A DNA stretch of 64,000 nt, taken from Symbiotaphrina buchneri. Taxonomy: Eukaryota > Ascomycota > Symbiotaphrinales > Symbiotaphrinaceae. Shown here piece by piece: positions 12,068-22,113 of the stretch (positions within the stretch are counted from its first letter, which is position 1; the number at the start of each line of letters is the position of its first letter). The notes under the pieces are model-generated. The model saw only the letters and a list, made by a program, of their open reading frames with translations, was not told the origin of the DNA and did no database searches. Location of the stretch: assembly GCA_001599915.1 (NCBI GenBank), contig BCIG01000007.1:434001-498000 (forward strand), read 5' to 3'. Position numbers and translations under genes: made by a program.

Positions 12068-13093
12068 ATGAAGACGTTAGATGTGCTGCTTGCTCTCGCC
12101 TGCCTTCTGCTGCTTTCCGGAATCACGACTGCCTTGCCATGGCCGCCCGCCATACAAGATGTCAGGAACATACTCATCAGACGGCAGGACAATGATAGGA
12201 CCTCTGAACGTAAGTAGCCCCCACAGCCCTAGTTTGCTGCCCTATTTTATCTTCTTCCCCTGCTGAACCGTGATGCGGCAGAGACCTCGGCCTCTATCTC
12301 GGCCTCTGCGTCAGCATTTACCTCGGGCACAGCGAGTGCATCGCAGACTGCCGAGCCCAGCCAGTCGACGACTGGCAGCTCGGGAGCCGCTTCGAGCAAG
12401 CAAACCGCTGCCAGCACCAAGGGGGCCGCATCTACCGGCAGCGTCGACGGTTCAACATCACCGACGAAGACCACCGCCCACGTCTCTAGCACGTCCATCG
12501 ATCCCAGGTTGCCAGCGGGGGGTATTGAGATGACGAATCCCGCCGCCCTCTCCGGCGCGACCTACTACAAGATTGGCGATTATGTTACCTTTGGGTGGAA
12601 CTACACGTCCCTGTCGGTGACGCCGTCGGCCATTGACATCCTAGCGTCGTGCAGCGAGAATGCTGCGACCTATACAATTGCCCTCAACCAGACCGTCTCC
12701 CCGACCGGCGAGGTCGTCTGGGATACGGGCGCTTATCAGAGCACCGCAACCGTTCCGCTGTTGACGGAGACGTATACACTGGTCATTTACGATGCCGCAA
12801 GTTCCATCAGCGCCACGGCACAGGCGGGGTATCTGGCCGTGTACGATCAGTACACATTCGGCATGTACTCCCCTCAGCCGTACACTCCTCTCAATGGTGA
12901 GTCGTCCCCCCCCTGTTTGCGGCACCTCGTGGTTCTTGCTGACCAAGGGATTCTCGTAGCATTTCAATGTGCAACCTGCAGCTCTGCATTGTCAGACAGC
13001 GAGAGAAATACTTTGGGTTTCATGCTTAGCATGACTGCCATCACATTGCTATCGTTCACTTGGTTTGTAGGAGGTCTTGGGGCTGCAATATGA
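12068..13093 (+). CDS. Secreted, Ser/Thr-rich DUF7137-like membrane protein
   Basis: Exons 12068-12209, 12282-12896 and 12960-13093 give 296 residues. The first ~22 residues form a signal peptide (LLALACLLLLSG core), followed by a dibasic stretch ending RRQ. A Ser/Thr/Ala-rich linker of ~75 residues is likely O-glycosylated. The folded domain (from about PAGGIEM to DQYTFG) has the pattern YYKIGDYVTFGWNYTSL that I recall from the uncharacterised DUF7137 family of filamentous ascomycetes. A C-terminal hydrophobic segment (MLSMTAITLLSFTWFVGG) suggests a membrane or GPI anchor at the cell surface. The second intron (63 nt) is a multiple of three without a stop, so unspliced RNA would also be translatable. 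Function is unknown. Confidence 0.75.
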
Positions 13094-13365
13094 CAATAGG
13101 GGGTCGGTTCTTTATGATTTTGTCGCATAGCTAGGCGAAGGGTGCATCAAGCAGGAAAGCAGGCGTCGTTTGTCTTGGCATGTAGAAAAGGGTTTTGGGC
13201 TGCCACATATGTGTTCTAATGAAGCCATGGATGTCGGATAAATTCTTCTAAGGGTGGTCCGCGGTCTACCCTAACGTCGTTTCAGGCTCTCTCGGTCTCT
13301 TTGAAGAGGCGATTTTCCCTCGAGGCGTTCCTATGTCATCTGTCCCTTGACCCAATATCAGGTCT

Positions 13366-14968
13366 TTACTGCCCAGAGCATGCTGCTTGCTGGCAGGCAG
13401 CCTTGAAGATTCGCACGAACTGCCAGATATCAAGAAAAGTGTTGTACAAGGGCGCCGGAGCCACCCTGATGACGTCGGGTCTCCGCTCATCCACAACGAC
13501 TCCCTGCTGCTCCAGCTCCGCCATGACGGGCTCGAGGAGACCGGTTTTCAGGAGAATGCTGAGCTGCGCCCCTCTCTCTGCAGGGTTCGAGGGCGTTAAA
13601 AGTGTATAAAACTTCTCCCCTGAATCCTCTCGCGGGAAGGTGAGCAGCCACTCAAGGTACGCTGTCATGCGCATGGACCTCTCTCGTAAAGCGCCCATAT
13701 TCGTGGTGTCGAACACCTCCAGAGATGCGCAAACAGCTGTAGTATCAATGACGGAAGGGTTCGAGAGCTGATACCCAGCAGCTCCGGGTATTGGAATAAA
13801 CTCTGGAAGAGGATGTGAGAAGAGCAAGGGCTTTGTGAGGATAGTACTTACCATTTTCCATTCGGAAACGTACAGATCTATCTCCGCCCCACCAGCCACT
13901 CAGCCGCGGTCTATATTGAGCTTGGTCATTCTCGCTTGCCCCTTTATCTACCCTGCCGTGTACTTCATGAACGAACATGCCCGCGATGGCTCCAGGGCCG
14001 GAGTTCATATACTTATAGTTGCACCATACCGCGAAATCGACATTCCAACCATGAAGTTGAAGGTCGACATTGCCTACTGCATGGGCGAGATCCCAGCCTA
14101 TCAAAATCCCTTTCGATTGGGCATATGATGTGATGGTAGGGATATCGAAGTATTGTCCGGTATAGTATTGTATTCCGGGTAGGAGTAGTAGTGCTGTTGT
14201 CGAGGCATGCTCATCTATAGTCGCCAAGATTTCTTCCGTGGTCAATGTCAGATCCGGCGAGGACTTTGGGCCGATGAGGACCATCGCTTCCGAGGGCAGC
14301 AAGTTGTGGTGCCGAATTTGAGATTCGACAGCGTACTGTACCAAGCCATCGTCAGTCAAAAGCTCCACACTTCAAGTGATGGGTTATGTACATGATCGCT
14401 CGGGAATGCTTTGGCCTCGATGAGCACTTTCCACCGAGAGCTGTCAGGCCGGTAAAAGCTGGCGAGCATGAGATGAAGATTGGCAGTCAATGAACCCATG
14501 ACAGCCACTTCGTTGGGAAGGGCTCCAACAATCCGAGCCATCTGTTGCGCAGCGACATTATCGACATTGACCCATGCAGGCAAAGGTGAGTCGTCGATGC
14601 GTTTGAAGTGGCCATAGACACCCTTGGTCCGCCACGTCTGGAGATACTGAGAGATGCGCTTCGACGTACGCTTTGGTTGAAGACCGAGCGAGTTACCGCA
14701 CAAGTAGATGCAGGGCGCCTGATCCGAGTCATGGTCATGGCCTGAATATGTTCAGCGGATCATCATCGGCTGGTTCCCGAAGCCCTTGGAAAGGGATCCA
14801 CCGGGACCAGACATACCAACCTTGCACGGAGAGTGTGTTACTGCGCAGCTCTGCTTTAGTGGGGATGAGGAACTCGTCTCTCAGCCGGGTCAGAGGATCC
14901 GCAGCATCTCGAGAGACGGCGTACTCCTTTGAAGGTTCATGATCTTCGGAACTGTATGACACAGACAT
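13366..14968 (-). CDS. bna5: Kynureninase
   Basis: Exons, in transcript order, 14968-14821, 14741-14392, 14335-13852 and 13802-13366 give 472 residues, the usual family length. The enzyme is a PLP-dependent hydrolase that cleaves kynurenine and 3-hydroxykynurenine, in the tryptophan-to-NAD pathway in the cytosol. The conserved start motif [12 protein letters not shown] is created across the first junction. The PLP lysine sits in [10 protein letters not shown] near residue 274, and [12 protein letters not shown] marks the C-terminal domain and is created just after the third junction. All three introns (79, 56 and 49 nt) have clear donors and branch sites. It lies head-to-head with the ISA2-like gene at 276 bp. 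No other de novo NAD pathway gene is nearby. Confidence 0.93.
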
Positions 14969-15244
14969 CTTGGTGCGACGGTATTAGAGGCTATGCAGGA
15001 AGGCGACTGTACCGTCGCAGTAGGTATAATTACGAAAGATATTGACGATGCATCCAATAATGATGTACCTACCTCGACGGCTCGACGGGTACGGAGTAAC
15101 TTCGCGTAGATGTCTCCCTGGCTTGGCGCTGACAAAGAACGGAACACAACCCCCCCACCCCTTCCCTTCTTCTCCGCACCACCTCCGCTCCGAACAGGCC
15201 TCCAGAGAGCCGTATCAAACCGCAGACACCTTCGACCCTCCAAG

Positions 15245-15985
15245 ATGGCGAGTCGGCCACCGATGGCACCCTTGACTCGCTCCTCCATCCAGAGACCTTC
15301 TTCGACTATATGCAGGCGATACACGGGCTGGGCCGGGGTGGCGGCATCGTCGCCCACTGCAAGCGGCGCATCCATAGGCGTCCGCGCCACACGACGACAG
15401 GAGAGAGTGGTGCAGCTCCCAGTGTTAGAGTTTCTTTGGCCCCACAGATGCTTTGATTTTGGACGTACATGGCCTCTTCACGCCAAGCCGGGCCATCCTA
15501 AGACCCATCGACGGCAGTTTTGCGTCCCAGCATTCCGGAGAGCCGCTGTCATCAATCCAAGGCAAGACGAGGACGGTCATGACATGACGATTGAGATAAC
15601 CCCCAGGGCCTCTAGAGTGAGTACGCCGGCTGTGTCCCTCTCCCAGCTTTTGCTCACAATGTCTCAGCGGCTGCGGGAGATCATGGAATCGGACAAGAAC
15701 CCAAATCTTCTACTCAGAATAACAGTGGAATCGGGCGGTTGTCATGGGTTTCAGTATCTCATGTCCTTAACAGACACTTCTAAAATATCAGAAGACGATA
15801 CCGTGTTTGAAGCAGATGACGGTTCGGGCGCTAGGGTGGTCATGGATGAACCCAGTCTCGAATTACTCAAGGGAAGCAAGGTGGATTATACCATGGAGTT
15901 GATTGGAAGTCAGTTCAAGATCGTCGACAACCCCTTAGCAACAAGTAGCTGCGGTTGCGGCACGAGCTTCGATATCAAGGTCTGA
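15245..15985 (+). CDS. isa2: ISA2-type mitochondrial iron-sulfur assembly protein
   Basis: Exons 15245-15616 and 15668-15985 give 229 residues. The C-terminal ~105 residues are an A-type (HesB/IscA) domain with the three metal-binding cysteines: Cys149 in ESGGCHGFQY, and Cys219 and Cys221 in CGCG near the end. These proteins help build [4Fe-4S] clusters on mitochondrial aconitase-type and lipoate-pathway enzymes. The arginine-rich, serine-rich N-terminus is a plausible mitochondrial targeting sequence. Removing the 51-nt intron joins ITPRAS to RRLREIM, as family members read; that intron is in frame and stop-free, so a longer read-through frame also exists. The start at 15245 is a choice: the same frame is open to an ATG at 15110, and another intron in the poorly conserved N-terminal half cannot be excluded. 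Confidence 0.85.
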   Translation: MASRPPMAPLTRSSIQRPSSTICRRYTGWAGVAASSPTASGASIGVRATRRQERVVQLPVLEFLWPHRCFDFGRTWPLHAKPGHPKTHRRQFCVPAFRRAAVINPRQDEDGHDMTIEITPRASRVSTPAVSLSQLLLTMSQRLREIMESDKNPNLLLRITVESGGCHGFQYLMSLTDTSKISEDDTVFEADDGSGARVVMDEPSLELLKGSKVDYTMELIGSQFKIVDNPLATSSCGCGTSFDIKV

Positions 15986-16270
15986 GCCTATGTCTTGCAT
16001 TCTTGGATTCTTCCATTCCTCCATAACCAACTCAGCACCCTGCTCACAAATGGGTTGCTCAAGGGCTGGCTTGGTGGAGCCGGAATATACTCAGGGTCTA
16101 GCGGTATATCCATACGGAAGTCGGTAACACATTAAATAGTCTGCAATAATATTGCCACAGCGGCTTCCCACCACACCCAAAGGCATGTGATAGGATGAGT
16201 CATTTCATAATTAGTCTACTGTGATGGTCTAATATCAGACTGTAAGTTTTCTGATTGTTATTAGCATGCC

Positions 16271-18227
16271 TCAGTCATCGTCATGATCGACCTGGCTCTT
16301 GAAACCCGATTCTCCTTCCGTCTTCTGACGGCTCTTCTGCGAGTTGTGCTTCCTCGTCAGATATGCCGATACAGTTCTGTATGAGCTGTCGACTTCCATA
16401 CGCTCGTTCCCCTTCACACTTGCATTCTCTAGTAAGCACATGCAGAGGCGGATCACGCCTCTAAGCAAAGATACTGCATCTTTGCTTCGGTCCTCTTTTG
16501 ATTCGTCTTCCAGTTCCTCTTCAGGTTCACGCTCGTGGGCTACCGGACGAGTCAAGTCAAGGCCAGCCTGATCCAAGCAAGGTCTCACTTGGTGGAAAGC
16601 CTCCAGCATTTCATCGACCCTGCGTCTGGATGCTGCAAGGTCGACGTAATATAGCAGGGCACGATAGTCAGGATCCTTCGAGGGGATGCCCATGAGCCGT
16701 ACCATCAGCCTACAGTGCTCAATTGCATGTGGATTGTTTTTATCTCGCACGCAAGTGCTGAGCGCAATGCGGAAGACGCCCTTATCCGGCTTAATCCCGT
16801 TGTCCACCATGTCCTGCACCATTTCGGTCGCAGCTCGGCTGGCGCGTACAAGGCGCAACAATCGAAGATACTGTTTGTAATGGGCGCGATCAGGTTGGAT
16901 GCCATACGAGTTGGTATCAGTAAGCAGCTCCCAGTAATTCTCAGCAGCCTCCCTGGCACGCAGTCTAGTACAAGCTCCCAGGATGACTGAAAGCGTGTTT
17001 TCGCCAGGCTTGACATAGACCAATGATCCGGTTGTCGGGACCTTTGGCGCCTGAAATTCATCAACCTTTCCTTGCTCCACCTGGGTTGGCTGCTGTCCCG
17101 GAGTGGGTGATAATCGGCTATGCGAGGTGGATTGTCCAAGCTTAGGTATTAAGCGGGGTATCTGCATTGTCTGTTCCACCAAGGAGAACACATCGTCCCA
17201 ATCCCTTGGACGTGAGCCCACGAGCAGCAGATGTCCCATGGCACAGACAAGTTGCTCGTCTATGGAGATATCTCCCGCACGCCATTTCCGAACGACGTCT
17301 TCCCAAACAGTCTTGCCGTCAAGGACGATTCGCTCACGTCGGCGGGCCACTTGGTCAGGCGTCATATCTTGAAATCCAGAGTTACCGGCACTTTGACGGA
17401 GAGCATGCAACAAGATGGTGAACGTCTGCGCGTCAGCGGCGCCTATCCCTCGCTTCGGTAATCGGGCGATAATGCTCAACATGGCATCTAGATCGCCCGC
17501 GCGGGCGCACACGTTCAGTGTAGCGTTCGCATGAATGGTGTTTGGTTTGACGGGTGCATTTGGAGCAAACATGGAGTGAAATACGGCCAACGCCTTTCCA
17601 GAGGCTTGTGGATAGTGAGAAACAGAGGCAAGGCCACGGAGGATGACAGTATAAGTTCGTGCGTCCGGCATCTGAGCCCGTTTCTTCATCTGTCACATGA
17701 TTTAGCCACCGTCGGCGGGTTGGACGTGGGCTTGGTACCTCGTTGTAGATCTTAAAAGCCGCATTAACTTTGCCGCGACTCATCAAATGATCGATGATAT
17801 GATTCCAGCTGACGGTGCATGGTGTGTTCTTGCTTGCTACCCTCACCAAGTCGAGTGCCTTGCGCTCATCCTTCTTGGTTTCAAGGATGCGTCGAATATG
17901 GGAGGCCAGCTTCACTGGATCTCCTAGATACTGCAGTTCTGTTTGCAGTGCTTTGGAGCTGCCCCGCTCTCCGCCAGTCTTGCGTGCGACAGGTCGATCG
18001 GCGCCATCTTCTTTTGGGGCTGGCGCACTGTTCTTGGTGGTTGAAGGCCGACGATACCAAGGTTTTTCCGCTGTTGGAGGGAGAGAAGCGGTCCCGGATA
18101 GACATCGATTCCTGCCAGTCGATTTGACTACAGACCGACTGACAGCGGAGATGAAAGGACGGCTCCAGATGCGGTCATTTGCGACAGTCCGTAGAGCGTT
18201 TGCAAGACAGGAACGGCAAACCAGCAT
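16271..18227 (-). CDS. Mitochondrial pentatricopeptide repeat protein
   Basis: Exons 18227-17739 and 17689-16271 give 635 residues, separated by a 49-nt intron that joins FKIYNE to MKKRAQMPD. The repeats are degenerate ~35-residue helical pairs; recognisable units contain SWNHIIDHLMSRGKVNAAFKIYNE, then TYTVILRGLA, then TLNVCARAGDLDAMLSII. The N-terminus is rich in Arg and Ser and lacks acidic residues, as in mitochondrial presequences. Fungal PPR proteins of this build bind mitochondrial RNAs for processing, stability or translation, but the target RNA cannot be told from sequence. The acidic and lysine-rich tail is not repeat-like. It is convergent with the ISA2-like gene at 285 bp. Confidence 0.8.
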
Positions 18228-20624
18228 CGCAGATGTAGCTTGTCGTTCGGGACCAGGCAGCCCTGCGTCTTTGGTGGCTCGACCTTTCTTTTCGAGGTCG
18301 GAGACTTTTGCCCGTCGGAGGCCGCTTACAAAGTTGCAGCCGAAAGGTCACGTGCTTACTGGCGACGAATTAAGCACCGTTATCGAGCTGTCTTCGGAAC
18401 CTGGAAGTTAAGGTAAGTTGGATCAGTTATTTTATCTTCCTTGAAAGCAGCATTGACCAGCAGATCAATTACAACTATCGACAAAGGCGTCGTGGCCCAA
18501 AAAAATATCTGCCTTAGATAGTAGGAGAGTACCGTAAGGTAAGGTAGATAGCCACAGGCAGCTAGCTATCAGGTACTTCGTACCTAAGGTAGGTACCTGG
18601 CTGTGCTGCTGGACGGGCGCCATGATTATTATCAAAGTAAGGGCCCAGTCGAGGTTTGGGCTAAAAGCAGTTATCACCGGGTATATAGATGAATGCACTT
18701 ACCTTAGATCGGGTACCTGACTCGTACAGTAGGTACTTTGTAAGATAGTATGAGCAACGACTGAGGATAGTACTCCTACTTCGTACGTACCTTACTCTAC
18801 AAGACCATCACTACTAACTACTACGTCCATCGGGAAACATGGGCCGCGAGCCTTGCGTGGAACCAGCACTCGCCAGGCGGCGCCAAAGCCATGGCCCAAG
18901 CCAATGGTTGACATCCAACGGGTCACCCTAGAACCAACCGCAGTGTCTGAATGGAGGCAAATCATTCGAGCCGGCGCTGTCACTACCTTACCTTAGGTAG
19001 GTAAGCTGGACAGGAACCTACCGCGCCATCTCGCAGTCCAGTCCGTTCACAGACTCCTTCCGAGGTACAACAGATACGGACAATCTCAAGTGTACAGTTT
19101 TGCTGGCGACAAATTCTGACGTCCAACCAGTATAAAGTAACATTGTCTTTGCAAGGGTGCATAATAATGGGAGATGAGGTGCGTCAACACATTTGAGTAT
19201 AGAGATGATTGAACCCAGAGGCTCTGTCATAATGACAGCCGTCCAGTACTTCGTGGTACGGAGTACAAGGCAAAGCATAAGATGGCTTTGAAGATGGGTC
19301 AGGGATTCCTTTTTGTTCGTACTCGTACCTTATCTGCTACTGCTCCAAACCGCCCATCACGGGCCAATGCGCCATCCGCCATCATCATCATCCACTATCC
19401 ACACCACACTACTGCTAGCATTGCTACCTTGGCCTCGCTGGTCAAGGGGGATGCCTTGCCTTATCGTACCATAAGCTAAAGTAGCCACTTCCCACTACCT
19501 TAGCACCATCTCGTTCCCGTCCTCATCCATAGTTCGTTGCAGTACTGTACGAGTGTACATCACCTTACTACGACCGTAGTCTATCCTTACCAGGGCACTT
19601 TCACGACGCTACCATCTTCACCCTACCGGGTACCTCTAGAGAGGACGTACCAGGCCCAGGCAGCCCTATCTGCGCCACGATGCGCCTCGCTCCTTTTCTC
19701 CCCCACCAAACTTCCCGCTGCCGCCATCCTGGTTCCCGGCGCGCCGTCCCGTTAGCTGGATGTTCCCAATCGTCTGGCCCCTTAGTTGCAGTACGTTAGC
19801 CTTGTGTAACAACCTCAAAGCTGCACCATGCCGTCTTTTACCCCCCTAGACCAGCATCCCTCTACCCTTCCCACTTTACCTATTTAATCAGTACCTCCCC
19901 TCTTTTTGGTCCCGCCGCTGCTCTTCCTCGTTGGTGTACAGTATCCCCTGCGCCACGACTGCTACATTCCAAGACGAACATCAATCACCAAACTCGGTCC
20001 TGGAGATCTGATATTGGAGCAAGTGCAAGATGTTTGAATCGTTGATTTATACACAAGATGGTCGAATGCTCTTGCCCTTCACTTTCTCCCTGGGTGGCTT
20101 GGACAGATGATGGCCTTGACGAGGCCGGCCCAGGAATAGAGCAAGGCTGACGAGAAAGAGATGACCGGCGCAGCAAAGACGAAAAAATCATGCATATGTT
20201 TATCAACAGACATAACATAAGGGGAAAACACAATTTTGTAGAAGCACCGGCAAAGAAGCCAGGCGCAAGATTCTCAAACCCGCCAGACCTCCAGGCCGTC
20301 AATCCGCGTCCACCACACCGGACCTCGATGGATTGTTCCCTGTTTGACCGCTTTGTTTCTTCCAATCTACAGGCAGCCGCCAAGCAAAATGCAGAGCATA
20401 GACAGAACACCGCACGGCCCATTGCCATGTCTTTCCTCCAAAAGAGCATAATGGGATATTACCCCGAAAACCGAGCTTTACCGAGAGTCGACAATGAGGG
20501 GGTTGGCCGGCATCGGGACAGACAGATGCGCCTAGAAGTGGTCTACTGTTGGTAGTTGCTTGAAGGCACTTCAGGATCTAGAGAGCCGTTAGAACCGGTT
20601 CCTGCCCGAACTTGGTGGGGGGGT
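18228..20624. other. 2.4-kb intergenic stretch rich in GGTA/TACC motifs
   Basis: No gene could be supported on either strand. Many copies of TACCTTA, GGTAGGTA and GTACGTAC-type strings cluster at about 18530-18790 and 18985-19010. The part from ~19900 to 20624 is probably the 3' untranslated region of the C2H2 gene, and the part next to 18228 the promoter of the PPR gene. Confidence 0.55.
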
Positions 20625-22113
20625 TTAACGTTGTTGGTACATCTGGTTGCCCTGCCCATATGTTGACGGAGAATAGTTCGAGTACAGCTGGTTGTTGGCG
20701 TACTGGTTCATCTGGTCGATGCCGCTCGCAGGTGCTGCGTAGTGACCAGAGACCTGGTTGCCTTGGGCGGGCCCGTAGCCGATGGGCGGGAGCTGAGGAC
20801 GGACACCGGGAGGATAGTTGGGGTTAGTGGGTGGTTGTGTGCCATCTGCCGCATTCTGTCCATCAACCTGGCCTGCTTGTGCGGCCGCTCGCTGTCTTTC
20901 CTCTTCAGCTTTGCGCTGGTTCTCTTCCTCCTTCTTCCGAGCTTTCCACTCCTTCCGGATCTCCTTGAATTCTGCGAAACAATCTGTCAGCAACCGTACA
21001 AAAAGGTGGATACGCGTGCACCATCTGTAAAGGAATCTTGGATCGCTCCCGGATGCCTAACTGTTCGAAAAGCAAACACAACCGAATTACACGTGACAAC
21101 GCGTCTTCCAATGGAGAAGACAAACCTTCAGGAGTACGCTTTTGGCCGTGCGACTGCATAGTAACATGGGCATTGAGATGGTTAAGCGTGCCATACGCCT
21201 TCTCGCAACCGTTCCATCCACACTTGTACATGCGCTCGATCTCCTCGTAACGACGACGGGGCCGCTTGTGCTGCTGGGCACCGGGGATCGGAACAAACGA
21301 ATACACCTGCGACAGGGGGTGCTGTTGTCGGTCATTCAACGGACGCGTCTTGGGGAGAGGGCTCAAACCAACCTGTCCAGGACGCGGTCCTGCGGTCGCC
21401 GATGGGGGAGCAGCAGAAACATTCGACGAGGGCGGGTGACCGTACGGGCCAGGGAGACCGTGTTGATGGCCTGGGTACTGAGGACCCCATTCAGGGCGAC
21501 CGTATATCTGCGGGGCACCCGGTGGGCCGGGGTAGGCTTGTGCCATCTCGTGTTGCGGGGGGTACGGAGAATACTGGCCCGGCGGCGGGTAGGTTGGGCT
21601 TGACGCGGCTATTGAAGGATCTATAGGTACATCCGGGTCAGACTTTGTGTGCTGTGGATTTGCATGGCCACTTGGGTTATGCGCATCTGGTAGAGGCATG
21701 GACGGACTTGACGCTTGAGCCATACCTCCGCTGCTGCCGCTATGGCTCGGAGACGGATGGTAACGCGGTGCACCGTCAGGATAACCTTGACGGGCGAGAT
21801 ATTCAGGGAAGTTGCCGGAACGTGCTGAGGAAGGGTTGAGACCGTAGTCAGACGTCGGTGTCGCGGACGACGAGAAGGTCGAGGGTCTGACTTCCTGCGT
21901 GGGAGGATACTGCGCAGCAGACGCTTGATCTGCGGAAGGCCCTTCAGCCTGCGATTCGGGAAACGGTGGATAGGATGACTGCAAACCTGGCTGCGCGTAA
22001 TCCGATGCACCTCTGTCCATAGAACTGTGGTGTCCGTTCACGTAGGTCGCGACGTTCGCATGGGTCGAGTAACCGTTGGCTTGCTGTGGATGCGAAGTGT
22101 AGGCTGTGGACAT
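20625..22113 (-). CDS. C2H2 zinc-finger transcription factor
   Basis: Exons 22113-21126 and 20971-20625 give 444 residues. A single C2H2 finger of the form C-x4-C-x12-H-x5-H (YKCGWNGCEK...HLNAH...QSHG) spans about residues 296-323. It is preceded by a basic patch (KRPRRRYEEIERM) and followed by a charged helix (EFKEIRKEWKARKKEEE). The rest is low-complexity Pro/Gln/Ser/Tyr sequence typical of activation regions. The finger-to-helix arrangement is highly conserved among filamentous ascomycetes, but I do not recognise a characterised target set. The intron is long for this window (154 nt) and joins TPE to EFKEI. Very long flanking non-coding DNA (2.4 kb after, 4.9 kb before) suggests complex regulation or long untranslated regions. 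Confidence 0.85.

Noticed and set aside
13366-15985. Secondary metabolite or NAD-pathway cluster around kynureninase
   Set aside because: Neighbours are a Fe-S assembly protein, a surface protein and a PPR protein; no pathway partner, transporter or backbone enzyme is present.
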